From Nitriliruptoraceae bacterium (GTDB lineage Bacteria; Actinomycetota; Nitriliruptoria; Nitriliruptorales; Nitriliruptoraceae): a stretch of DNA of 41,394 bases. Shown piece after piece: positions 7,597-15,763 of the stretch (the first letter of the stretch is position 1; each line of letters begins with the position of its first letter). The notes under the pieces were generated by a model, which worked only from the letters and a program-made list of their open reading frames with translations, had not been told where the DNA came from and did not search any database. The stretch lies in the NCBI GenBank assembly GCA_007121785.1, contig SKJX01000159.1, forward strand, positions 1-41,394, written 5' to 3'. Position numbers and translations under genes: made by a program.

Positions 7597-9240
7597 GTGG
7601 CGGAGCTGTACTGGGGCACCACCGGTGCCTTCATCGAGCACACGAAGCAGAACGAGATCGCGGCGCGTCTCAGTCAGGCGTTCTTCGACCACTACGGCTG
7701 GAGCACTCCGGACAGCGAGGTCCGCTCGTGGCGCAACTCGTTGCGGGCGCTGTCCAACGCCATCGAGCTGGGTGGGTTCGACGACCACGGGTTGCTGCTG
7801 GAGTTCCAGCTGCCGCTGACGTCGCGGCGGCTCGACGCGATGATCACGGGCCATGACCGCGATGGACGGCCGGCTGCGGTCATCGTCGAGCTCAAGCAGT
7901 GGAGCGACGACGTCCAGCCCTCGCGTGTCGAGGACATGGTCACCGTCCGCTACGGCAAACGGCTGAAGGAGACGCTGCACCCGTCGGCGCAGGTGGGGCA
8001 GTACCGGCAATACCTCGCCGACACGCACGAGACGTTCCACGACGGTGTGGTGCAGCTGCGTGCCTGCGCCTACCTGCACGACTTCCACCACGACGACCGG
8101 TCGGAGCTGCTCAGCCCCCGGCACGCCAACGTGCTCGGTGTCTACCCGCTGTTCGCTGGCGACCGGGTCACCGAGCTGGTCGAGTTCCTGGACGACCACC
8201 TCGGCGACGGACAGGGCATCGGGGTGCTGCGCAGCGTGCGGGAAGGGAGGTACCGGCCGCACAAGAAGCTGCTCGACCACACCGCGGCGATGATCAAGGG
8301 TGAGCCGTCCTACGTGCTCCTCGATGAGCAGCAGGTGGTGTTCAAGACGATCCTCGCGAAGGTCGCTGAGGCCCGCGATCTCGGCACCCGTTCGGTGTTC
8401 GTCGTCCGCGGTCGGCCGGGCACCGGCAAGTCGGTGATCGCGCTCAACCTCGTCGCGGAGCTGGCAGCCAACGACTACGTGGTCCACCACGCCACCGGCT
8501 CGGCCGCGTTCACCAACACCGTCCGCAAGCGGGTCGGCACCCGTGCCAGTGGCCTGTTCAGGTTCTTCAACTCCTACCTCAACGCGGAGGACGACACGCT
8601 CGACGTGCTCATCTGCGACGAGGGTCACCGGATCCGCAAGCACTCGTGGGACCGGTTCCGTAAGAAGCAGGCGATCGACCCCGACCGACCGCAACTCGAC
8701 GAGCTGTTGGCGGTGGCTCGCGTGTCGGTGTTCTTCATCGACGACATGCAGGCGGTCAAGCGCGACGAGATCGGCAACAGCGATCGGATCGAGCAGCTCG
8801 CTGAAGACCACGGCGCCGAGGTGCACGAGTACGGCCTGCAGGCACAGTTCCGTTGCGGCGGTTCGGACGCCTACGTGCGGTGGGTGGAGCGGACCCTCGA
8901 CATCCGGCGCACGGACAGCCAGCTGTGGGGCGGAACGGACGGGTTCGAGTTCGACTACGTCGGCGTCATCTTCGGCGACGACCTGGTCTACCGGCCCCGG
9001 CAGGGATGGATCGGGCGTCGCGAGTTCTCCTACGACGGCGGGCTCAAGCGCGGCGTCAGCGAGGAGGAGTTCACGCGGCTGGTGAAGAACACCTACCGGG
9101 TGCTGCTCTCGCGTGGGCTCAAGGGCTGCTACGTCTACTTCACCGACGAGAAGACGCGGGACTTCTTCGAGAGCCGCCTGGACCGCATGGCCCTGGAGTT
9201 GGCCGCTGAATCCGACGCTGACTACGACGAGGCACCGTGA
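7597..9240 (+). CDS. PD-(D/E)XK nuclease - DUF2075 (SF1) helicase fusion
   Basis: A 547-residue protein. Residues about 65-145 look like a PD-(D/E)XK/RecB-type nuclease: Asp80 in RRLDAMITG, then E98-x-K100 in VIVELKQW, then a QxxxY motif in SAQVGQYRQYL (132-139). From about 240 a DUF2075 / Schlafen-group-3-type SF1 helicase domain follows: Walker A GRPGTGKS 272-279, a Walker B-like LICDEGHR near 338-345, FFIDDMQAV (motif III-like), QFRC, and the C-terminal LSRGLKGCYVYFTD (motif VI). GTG 7597 is chosen because GAGGGA lies 6 nt upstream; the frame is open further 5' without coding character. Its stop overlaps the MazG-like start (GTGA), so the two are translationally coupled. A role in defence or nucleic-acid processing is inferred. 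Confidence 0.9.
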   Translation: MAELYWGTTGAFIEHTKQNEIAARLSQAFFDHYGWSTPDSEVRSWRNSLRALSNAIELGGFDDHGLLLEFQLPLTSRRLDAMITGHDRDGRPAAVIVELKQWSDDVQPSRVEDMVTVRYGKRLKETLHPSAQVGQYRQYLADTHETFHDGVVQLRACAYLHDFHHDDRSELLSPRHANVLGVYPLFAGDRVTELVEFLDDHLGDGQGIGVLRSVREGRYRPHKKLLDHTAAMIKGEPSYVLLDEQQVVFKTILAKVAEARDLGTRSVFVVRGRPGTGKSVIALNLVAELAANDYVVHHATGSAAFTNTVRKRVGTRASGLFRFFNSYLNAEDDTLDVLICDEGHRIRKHSWDRFRKKQAIDPDRPQLDELLAVARVSVFFIDDMQAVKRDEIGNSDRIEQLAEDHGAEVHEYGLQAQFRCGGSDAYVRWVERTLDIRRTDSQLWGGTDGFEFDYVGVIFGDDLVYRPRQGWIGRREFSYDGGLKRGVSEEEFTRLVKNTYRVLLSRGLKGCYVYFTDEKTRDFFESRLDRMALELAAESDADYDEAP

Positions 9241-9596
9241 GCGACGACACCATCACCGAGCTACGGACGCAGCTGCGCGCGTTCGCGGGGGAGCGCGACT
9301 GGGAGCAGTTCCACACGCCCAAGAACCTCGCCATGGCACTGGCCGGCGAGGTGGGTGAACTGCTGGAGGTCTTCCAGTGGCTCACGCCCGAGCAGGCGGC
9401 GGCGGTGATGGACGGTGAGCGGGCCGCGGACGTGGAGGACGAGCTCGCGGACGTGCTGATCTACCTGGTCCGGCTCGCCGACGTGCTCGAGGTGGACCTC
9501 GCGGAGGTCTCGCGCCGCAAGCTGGGACGCAATGAGCATCGGTTCCCTTCGGACGAGGTCCACGGTCGGGCGGACGTGGACCCGCGCGAGGGGTAA
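9237..9596 (+). CDS. MazG-like nucleotide pyrophosphohydrolase (dCTPase type)
   Basis: A 119-residue all-alpha NTP pyrophosphatase resembling the single-domain MazG/DCTPP1 (RS21-C6) group, which hydrolyses (d)NTPs to NMP and pyrophosphate. Mg-binding ExxE is at E38-E41 in GEVGELLEVFQWL, and the partner ExxD at E69-D72 in EDELADVLIYLVRLAD; the WEQFHTPKNLAMAL segment before it is typical of the dCTP-preferring group. The GTG start overlaps the helicase stop by 4 bp, a sign of co-translation and likely joint function. It is convergent with the BCCT transporter 24 bp downstream; no clear hairpin lies between them. Confidence 0.92.
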   Translation: MSDDTITELRTQLRAFAGERDWEQFHTPKNLAMALAGEVGELLEVFQWLTPEQAAAVMDGERAADVEDELADVLIYLVRLADVLEVDLAEVSRRKLGRNEHRFPSDEVHGRADVDPREG

Positions 9597-9620
9597 CCGA
9601 GACGTGCGTGATGATGAGGC

Positions 9621-11225
9621 TCAGGGAGACCCCTGGATGCCGTCACGGACCGGGCTGTGGCGGCCGTAGGCCTCCGGCACGTCGTCGTGGTCGCCGGACC
9701 ACAGCACGGCGCGCTGGAGCGGCCGGCCGCGCTCATCGATGTAGAGGGCTCGGACCAGCCCGACGCAGGCGAGGATCATGATCACCGAGAACGGCAGTGC
9801 GGTGGTGATCGCTGCCGTCTGGAGCGCTTCCAGACCGCCGGCGCCGGTGACCAGTAGGACCCCGGCGATCGCACCTTCGAGCACGGCCCAGAACACCCGC
9901 TGGATCTTCGGCGGGTCGGTGTTGCCCCCGCTGGTCAGCAGGTCGATCACCAGCGAGGCGGAGTCGGACGAGGTGACGAAGTAGGTCGCCACCAACAGGA
10001 TGGCCAGCAGCGTGGTGATGGTGGTCAGCGGCAGCTGCTCCAGGAGACCGAACAACGCCACCGCCGGGTCCTCGGCGACCGCGTCCGCGAGCTCACCACC
10101 GCCCAGCCCGTCCAGTGCGATCGCCGAGTTCCCGAAGATGGCCATCCACAGGAAGGTGAGCACCGACGGCACGAGCAGGACCCCGAAGACGAACTCACGG
10201 ATCGTGCGGCCGCGGGAGACGCGGGCGATGAACAACCCGACGAACGGCGACCAGGACATCCACCAGCCCCAGTAGAACACCGTCCAGATGCCCTGCCAAC
10301 CGGAATCCTCGCGGGCATCGGTCCAGAGCATCATCTCCGGGAGCTGCTGGAAGTAGACGCCGACCTGCTCGACGAAGCTGCGCAGGACGAACACGGTCGG
10401 CCCCGCGATGAGCACGAACAGCATCAGGGACGACGCGATCCCGAGGTTGGTCAGCGACAGCCGCAGGATGCCCTTGTCGAGCCCCAGCAGCAGCGAGACG
10501 ATGGCCGCGAGCGTGACGACGGCGATGATCACCAACTGCGTGGTGGTGGAGGTCTCCAGCAGCCCCAGGGAGGCCAGGCCGGCGTTGACCTGCAGCACGC
10601 CGAACCCGAGCGAGGTCGCCACCCCGAACATGGTCCCGAAGACCGCGAAGACGTCCACGGCGTCGCCGAGCCGTCCGTGGATGCGCTCGCCGAGCAGTGG
10701 GTACAACGTCGACCGCATCGTCAGCGGCAGGTCGTGCCGGTAGGCGAAGTAGGCCAGGGCGAGGCCGACCACGACGTAGACGGCCCAGGCGTGCAGCCCC
10801 CAATGGAAGAACGTGAACTGCATCGCTTCACGCGCAGCCGCGGGGGTTCCCGCCTCGGCCATGGGCGGATCGGCGAGGTGGGTGAGTGGTTCAGCGACGG
10901 ACCAGAAGACCAACCCGATCCCCATGCCGGCGGTGAACAGCAACGCGAACCAGGTCACGTAGCGGTACCGCGGCCGCTCGTCGTCCCCGCCGAGGCGCTT
11001 GCGCCCGAACCGGCTCGCGCCCAGCCACACCACGAACACCAGGAAGGCGGACACGGTCAGGATGTAGTACCAGTCGAGCGTCGAGGCGATCCCGCCCTGC
11101 AACGCCTCGAAGACCCGACCGAGTTGTTCGGTCGCTGCCACACCGACGACCAGGAACAGCAGGATCACCACCACCGAGGTGGTGAACACCGCTGGGTTGG
11201 TCTCGAGCCGGAACCGGCTCCGCAT
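9621..11225 (-). CDS. BCCT family betaine/choline/carnitine transporter
   Basis: A 534-residue secondary transporter with about 12 membrane helices, importing betaine-type compatible solutes with Na+ or H+ symport. Family signatures: GMGIGLVFWSVAEP at about residues 99-112 (Gly-rich TM3 with substrate-site Trp), the Trp-rich WGWWMSWSPFVGLFIARVSR near 315-335, and FVTSSDSASLVI near 410-421. The length is normal. The cytosolic C-terminal tail is short, about 45 residues, hydrophilic and not strongly charged, unlike the long osmosensing tails of BetP. ATG 11225 has GGAG 8 nt upstream. Presence fits a salt- or osmotically stressed habitat. The exact solute is not determinable. Confidence 0.95.
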   Translation of the reverse strand: MRSRFRLETNPAVFTTSVVVILLFLVVGVAATEQLGRVFEALQGGIASTLDWYYILTVSAFLVFVVWLGASRFGRKRLGGDDERPRYRYVTWFALLFTAGMGIGLVFWSVAEPLTHLADPPMAEAGTPAAAREAMQFTFFHWGLHAWAVYVVVGLALAYFAYRHDLPLTMRSTLYPLLGERIHGRLGDAVDVFAVFGTMFGVATSLGFGVLQVNAGLASLGLLETSTTTQLVIIAVVTLAAIVSLLLGLDKGILRLSLTNLGIASSLMLFVLIAGPTVFVLRSFVEQVGVYFQQLPEMMLWTDAREDSGWQGIWTVFYWGWWMSWSPFVGLFIARVSRGRTIREFVFGVLLVPSVLTFLWMAIFGNSAIALDGLGGGELADAVAEDPAVALFGLLEQLPLTTITTLLAILLVATYFVTSSDSASLVIDLLTSGGNTDPPKIQRVFWAVLEGAIAGVLLVTGAGGLEALQTAAITTALPFSVIMILACVGLVRALYIDERGRPLQRAVLWSGDHDDVPEAYGRHSPVRDGIQGSP

Positions 11226-11377
11226 GCGTCTGCTCCGTGGCTAGGGAGGTAGCAAGCGGAGTCTGCCAGCCAGCGGATCAGCTGAGCGACGCGGGCCGGG
11301 CCGGACGGCCTCCGCCGTGCCCCGAGGTGGCACCGTTCGAACGTGGCCGACGTACCCGGTGGGATCCGACGGCTGGG

Positions 11378-11752
11378 TCAGCCCTGGTCCCGGCTGCGGC
11401 GGGCGGCGACGAACGAGCGGACGCCGAGCAGCAGGTAGACCAGACACAGCAGCGCCATCGCGGCCGACGCGAGCACGGCCACCGGACGCTCCACCTCGCC
11501 GTCGCCGAGCAGCGCCGGCAACTCGGCCAACGGCATGGCGCTCGCGAGCAGACCCAACAGTGCGACGACGAGCGCCGCGTGGATCATGTGCCGATGGAGG
11601 TGCTCGCGACCGGCCAGCAGGCCGAACACGAGCAACAACAGGCCGGGAACGGCCGGAGCGGCCGCGGTCGCGCTCTCCGCGCCCGTGCCCAGGTACGCCG
11701 CGAGCCCGAGCGCGATCAGAACGGCGCCGATGACGCGGGTGATCGTGGTCAT
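11378..11752 (-). CDS. Hypothetical four-TM membrane protein
   Basis: A 124-residue unrecognised integral membrane protein with four predicted helices: about residues 5-21, 33-48, 59-75 and 89-110. It has a short basic tail (FVAARRSRDQG) and the loop AGREHLHRHMIHA between helices 2 and 3, with three His residues that could bind a metal. It lies upstream of the BCCT gene on the same strand with a 152-bp gap, so cotranscription is possible but not required. ATG 11752 starts MTTITRVIGA; upstream AGGGACC gives a fair ribosome site. Confidence 0.7.
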   Translation of the reverse strand: MTTITRVIGAVLIALGLAAYLGTGAESATAAAPAVPGLLLLVFGLLAGREHLHRHMIHAALVVALLGLLASAMPLAELPALLGDGEVERPVAVLASAAMALLCLVYLLLGVRSFVAARRSRDQG

Positions 11753-11959
11753 GAGGTCCCTTCGGTGGCCTGTGAAGCGTACGACCTCGAACCGGTCGCC
11801 CGGTAGCTGATCCGGTAGGTCTGGATCGACCTCCAGTGTTCGCTCACAGGGCCTACCGCGGTGCGTTCGGGCGCCTCGCGCTCAGCAGGCAGTACGAACC
11901 GTCTCTCGACTACGGAGCATGTTCGTCCGAACCCGACCACCAACGCTCCGGAGGACCAC

Positions 11960-12316
11960 ATGCGTCGCCTGCTCGTCGGCATGATCGCCGCCAGTCTCCT
12001 GCTCCTCTCCGCACTTCCCGCTGCAGCTGCCGGTCCACCGGCGGGCGCCGGCGAGGCCGGTAAGCCTGCCGGCATCGCCTGCCAGCAGTTCGGCATCAGC
12101 GTCCTCCAGAGCCAGGGGCTGCTCGCCTCGGTCGCGAGGAACGGCCTCGAGTACCCCATCGGTAGCGGTGACATCCTGCCGTTCCGCGACGTCCTGGCCG
12201 TCCACCGCACCAACCCTGCCCTGGCGAACCAGGTGCTCACCGACTACGCGATCGCCCTTGGCATCGCCACCGATGAGGTCGTTGCCGCATTGAACGAGGC
12301 CTGCCCGACGAACTGA
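11960..12316 (+). CDS. Small secreted protein
   Basis: A 118-residue protein of unknown function with a clear signal peptide: MRRL, a hydrophobic core (VGMIAASLLLLSALP), and an AAAA cleavage region near residue 22. The mature part is about 95 residues, with two Cys (IACQQ near residue 40 and NEACPTN at the C-terminus) that could form a disulfide. ATG 11960 is supported by GGAGGA 4-5 nt upstream; the frame is open further 5' without coding character. A 12-bp inverted repeat GTTCGTCCGAAC at 11921-11932 lies just upstream and could be an operator. The gene is followed by a strong hairpin, so it appears monocistronic. Confidence 0.78.
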   Translation: MRRLLVGMIAASLLLLSALPAAAAGPPAGAGEAGKPAGIACQQFGISVLQSQGLLASVARNGLEYPIGSGDILPFRDVLAVHRTNPALANQVLTDYAIALGIATDEVVAALNEACPTN

Positions 12317-12336
12317 TCGGGCAGGAGGTCACGGTC

Positions 12337-12371
12337 GGGGGCCCAGCTCGGTGGATCCGGGCTGGGCCCCC
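12337..12371. terminator. Strong bidirectional hairpin
   Basis: GGGGGCCCAGC (12337-12347) pairs perfectly with GCTGGGCCCCC (12361-12371), an 11-bp stem with a 13-nt loop. It sits 21 bp after the secreted-protein stop and between convergent genes (the FAD-oxidase remnant ends at 12459). Confidence 0.75.
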
Positions 12372-12458
12372 GGTGGTCACGACGGAGACGTGGAACGCGC
12401 CGGACCGGGAACGTCGCTCCCGGTGACCCGCGACGTGCCCGGTCCGACGAGCCGGCGG

Positions 12459-13028
12459 TCAGCCGGCCGTGCCCCCGCGTGGCGTGATGTTGTGGTTCGC
12501 GCGGAAGAGGTTGTCGGGGTCCCAGCGCTGCTTGATCTCCGACAGCCGCCGGTAGTGGTCGCCGTAGGCGGCGGTGACCCGGTCCGCGTCGTCGGTGTCC
12601 AGGTAGTTGACGTAGACCCCACCGGTGGCGTGCGGCGCCATCGCCTGGTGCACCGCCCGGACCCACTCGATGTGCGCCGCGTCGTCGGCCGGGTCGGTCC
12701 AGCCGGCCTGGACGGCGAAGCCGTAGGCCGCGTCACGGAACGGCCAAGCGGTCGCGTCCGCCGGTTGCCGGGCGATGGCGCCACCGAGCGACTCGAGGAA
12801 CATCATCGTGAAGTCACCCGGCAGGTCGCCGACCTGCTCGACCAGATCGCCGATCGCGGCATCGGTCAGCTCCGGCAGCAGATGCGCCTTGCCGTAGTAG
12901 CGCGCCCCGTCGGGTGTGCCGGCGTCGAAGCTGGACTGGAGCGTCGCGTACGGCATCGGCGCCACCACCTCGACGAACGGATCGCCGATCGCTGCCAGCG
13001 GCGCGACGGCTGCCTCGCCGCAGCCTGG
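12459..13028 (-). pseudogene. C-terminal remnant of FAD-linked oxidase (BBE domain)
   Basis: The open frame from an in-frame TGA (13029-13031) to the stop at 12459 encodes about 189 residues matching only the C-terminal third of a berberine-bridge-enzyme-type FAD-linked oxidase (about 460 residues when whole). Landmarks: GDPFVEVVAPMPYATLQSSF before any start codon, then LLPELTDAAI, and the terminal BBE signature WDPDNLFRANHNI. Homology-like sequence continues upstream of the first possible GTG (12968) up to the TGA, and no PP-loop FAD-binding N-terminus follows in any frame. The gene therefore looks 5'-truncated by a deletion ending near 13025. An expressed short protein from GTG 12968 would lack the FAD site. 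Confidence 0.75.
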
Positions 13029-13326
13029 TCATCACCTGCATGCGGCGACACGACGCCGGGCGGTCTCCCCATCCGTCGCTCCCCGACGGTCTCGGGTGTC
13101 GCCGTACACGATCCACCACCAACGACACTCGCTGCACCTCGTCGGTGGCCTCGCTGACCTGCCTGCCAGGGCCACCGGGCTCAGCCCGCTCACTCACGTC
13201 GCCGCTGTCCTGATGGTCGACATCGAACTCGCTGGATCGGCGACGATGACGGGTGCCGGCGCCACGGCGGCTGGGCTCAGCGGTGCCGCGTCCCGTTCCG
13301 CTACCGCGACCTCCAGGAGGTTGGAG

Positions 13327-14136
13327 ATGGACGCGACGCGACCCGAGCGGCGGTCCGAGCGCGGCCTGGCCCCCTGGACGATGCTCGTCGGCCTCGTGGC
13401 CTGGAGCTGGGCGTTCTGGTGGGTGGTGACGTTCACCGGCCAGGGGTGGCTGCAGTTCCCCACCGTGCTGCTCACCGTCGCCGGGGCGCTCGGGCCCTTG
13501 GTGGTGCCTGCGGTGCTGCTGCGGCGCGGCTACGGCGACGAGACGCCGGGGGCGTTCCTGCGCCGCTGCTTCGACCCGCGCACGTTGCCGCTGCGGTGGT
13601 ACGCGGGGCTCGCGGGGCTGCTCGTGGCCTTCGCCGTGGTGCCCGCGGTGCTCGCTCGCGGTGCCGCGGGGCTCGGCCCGGCGCTCACCGGTCCGGCGGT
13701 GTTCCTGGTCGTCGGCTTCGTCGCCGGCGGCATCGAGGAGCCCGCGTGGCGCGGCTACGCCCAGCGCGGGCTGCAACGGCAGCTGCCGGTCGTCGTCGCG
13801 AGCCTGGTCATCGGCGTGGTCTGGACGCTGTGGCACCTGCCGCTGTTCTTCCTCGAGGGCACCTACCAGCAGACCCTCGGGGTCGGCTCGGCGGCGTTCT
13901 GGGGCTTCCAGGCCGGGCCTGTGGTCCTGGCGGTGGTCTACGGGTGGCTGTACAACGCCACTGGTGGTGTGGCGTTCGCGGCGGTGGCGTTCCATGCGGT
14001 CGGCAACGTGATGCGCGAACTGTGGGACGCGGACGCGGCCCTGCTGCAGCTCGGCGTCGAAGCCGCACTGGCACTCGTCCTCGTCGTCACGGGCTGGAGG
14101 TGGATGGCCCGTCCCCGCGGCCTCCAGGAGTCCTGA
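13327..14136 (+). CDS. CPBP family intramembrane metalloprotease
   Basis: A 269-residue membrane protein of the CPBP (CAAX protease/bacteriocin-processing, Abi) family. The three conserved motifs are present: IEEPAWRGYAQ near residue 137 (EExxxR), WTLWHLPLF near 167-175 (catalytic His), and AFHAVGN near 221-227 (His with Asn). About eight hydrophobic helices surround them. ATG 13327 is set by AGGAGG 6 nt upstream; the frame is open 5' of it without coding character. The serine hydrolase gene starts 1 bp after the stop, and both proteins begin with a similar MDATRP/MNATRP sequence, so they form one operon and perhaps share membrane localisation. The substrate is unknown. Confidence 0.92.
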   Translation: MDATRPERRSERGLAPWTMLVGLVAWSWAFWWVVTFTGQGWLQFPTVLLTVAGALGPLVVPAVLLRRGYGDETPGAFLRRCFDPRTLPLRWYAGLAGLLVAFAVVPAVLARGAAGLGPALTGPAVFLVVGFVAGGIEEPAWRGYAQRGLQRQLPVVVASLVIGVVWTLWHLPLFFLEGTYQQTLGVGSAAFWGFQAGPVVLAVVYGWLYNATGGVAFAAVAFHAVGNVMRELWDADAALLQLGVEAALALVLVVTGWRWMARPRGLQES

Positions 14137-14137
14137 G

Positions 14138-15687
14138 ATGAACGCGACGCGTCCCCAGCGCGATCTCGCACGACGATCGTGGCCCGTTGGCCTCGTGGCG
14201 TCGCGATGGGGCCGTTGGCTGCTGCCGGTCGTCGCGGCGGCGCTAGCGGTCGGCGCGGGCTCGCTCGTACCGGGAACTGCCAGCCGGCGTCCTTGGAGGA
14301 GTACGCCGCCGGGGTTGCCGAACGGGTCCCTGAGCAGCTGGAACGCGACGGGGTGCCGGGCGCGGCGGTCGCGGTCGTGGTCGAGGGCGAGCTGGCCTGG
14401 GCTGACGGGTTCGGTGTCACCGACCGCGACACGGGCGCACCCGTCACGGCCGACACGGTGTTCCAGGCGGGCTCGATCTCGAAGTCGCTGACCGCGTGGG
14501 CGGTCGTCGCGCTGGCCGAGCAGGGCACGGTCGACCTCGACGCGCCCGTCGAGGCGCAACTCGAGGGCTGGCAGCTCAGCGAGTCGTCGTACCCGACCCG
14601 GCAGGTGACCCCGCGCCGGCTGCTGGCCCATACCGCGGGGCTTCCGTTCGTGATCGGCGGGCTGCCGCCCTCCACCGAGCAGCTGCGCGACGGGCAGGTG
14701 GACCAACAGCTGTTCGCGGTCGAACGCGAGCCCGGTGACGGCTTCCTGTACTCCAACCCCGGCTTCGCGGTGCTCGCCCTGCTGGTCGAGGAGGCCGGGG
14801 ACGCACCCCTGCCCGAGGTCATGGAGGAGGTGGTGCTCGGTCCGCTGGGCATGGACGACTCGACGTTCGCGCTGGAGGCGTCGCTGGCCGAGCGCGCGGC
14901 CACCGGCTACACCGCCGACGGGGAACCGGTCCCGGTCGACTGGCCCGCGCCGGTGGGCGCCAGCGGGCTGCACACCACCTCGGTGGATCTCGCCCGGTTC
15001 GTCGAGGCCACGGTCGACGCCGATGCCGACGGCGAGGTACTGGGCGCTGAGGCGCTCACCGAACTGCACCGCCCCCAGGCCGACACCGCCGGCGTGCCGC
15101 ACCTCCTGATGGCCGACGCCTCGGGGCTGGGCCACTTCGTCGAGACGCTGCCCAACGGCGACCGCGCCGTCGCGCACGCCGGCGAGGAGGAGGGCTGGGT
15201 CGGCGGCTACGTCGCCGTGCCCGCCACCGGCGACGGTGTCGTCGTGCTCACCAACAGCCGCCGCGGCTACCCGCTGCTGATCGACGAGGCCGCGGTGTGG
15301 GCCGACTGGCGCGACCTCGACTCGTTGCGGTTCACCCGCGCTCGCGATGGGCTCGCGACGGCCTTGCGTGCGGTGATCGGGCTGCTGATCGGTGCCAGCC
15401 TCGTGCTGCTGGTGGCCCTGCGGTCTTACCTCGGCACCGGCCGGCGGCGTCTGGCCCCGTGGTCACGTTCCCGCTGGGTCGCGCGGCTCGCCCGGCTGTC
15501 GGCTGCTGGTGTCCTCGCCGCCGCGTGGTGGGGTGTGCTGGCTCCACCCCTGGCAACGTTCGTGCCCGGACTCACCCACTGGACCAGCGCCGCGGTCGCC
15601 GTCTGGGCCGCGACGCTGGTCGCGAGCGCGGCAGCCACGCCGACCCGCGACACGCCGACCGGAAGACGGACCGGCGACAGCAGGTGA
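14138..15687 (+). CDS. Serine hydrolase (beta-lactamase/PBP-like), frameshifted near 5' end
   Basis: A class C beta-lactamase-like serine hydrolase. The main frame carries GSISKSL (SxxK, catalytic Ser/Lys), YSNPGF (YxN) and HAGEEEG (HxG), then four hydrophobic segments at the C-terminus. The only start with a good ribosome site (AGGAG, 7 nt) is ATG 14138, 1 bp after the CPBP stop. It opens a different frame encoding MNATRPQRDL and a signal anchor (WLLPVVAAALAVGAG), which then becomes non-coding near 14270; the main frame takes over around AACTGCCAG (NCQPASLEEY). A one-base change near 14265-14280 would join them, so this is a frameshift mutation or assembly error. GTG 14179 in the main frame would yield a protein with no export signal. 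Confidence 0.75.
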
Positions 15688-15700
15688 CGGCTCGGCAGCC

Positions 15701-15728
15701 GACCGCCCCGCCGGGGGGCGGGGCGGTC
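15701..15728. terminator. Strong bidirectional hairpin
   Basis: GACCGCCCCGCC (15701-15712) and GGCGGGGCGGTC (15717-15728) form a perfect 12-bp stem with a GGGG loop. It lies between the convergent serine hydrolase (stop 15687) and membrane-protein gene (stop 15764). Confidence 0.85.
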
Positions 15729-15763
15729 GGGGCCCGGCCGGGGGTCACCGGGCCCGGGTGGGG

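Noticed and set aside
12814-15177. 787-codon minus-strand open frame
   Set aside because: It is antisense to the CPBP and serine-hydrolase genes, which have clear motifs and ribosome sites; its product is low-complexity Arg/Gln/Gly-rich text typical of GC-rich shadows.
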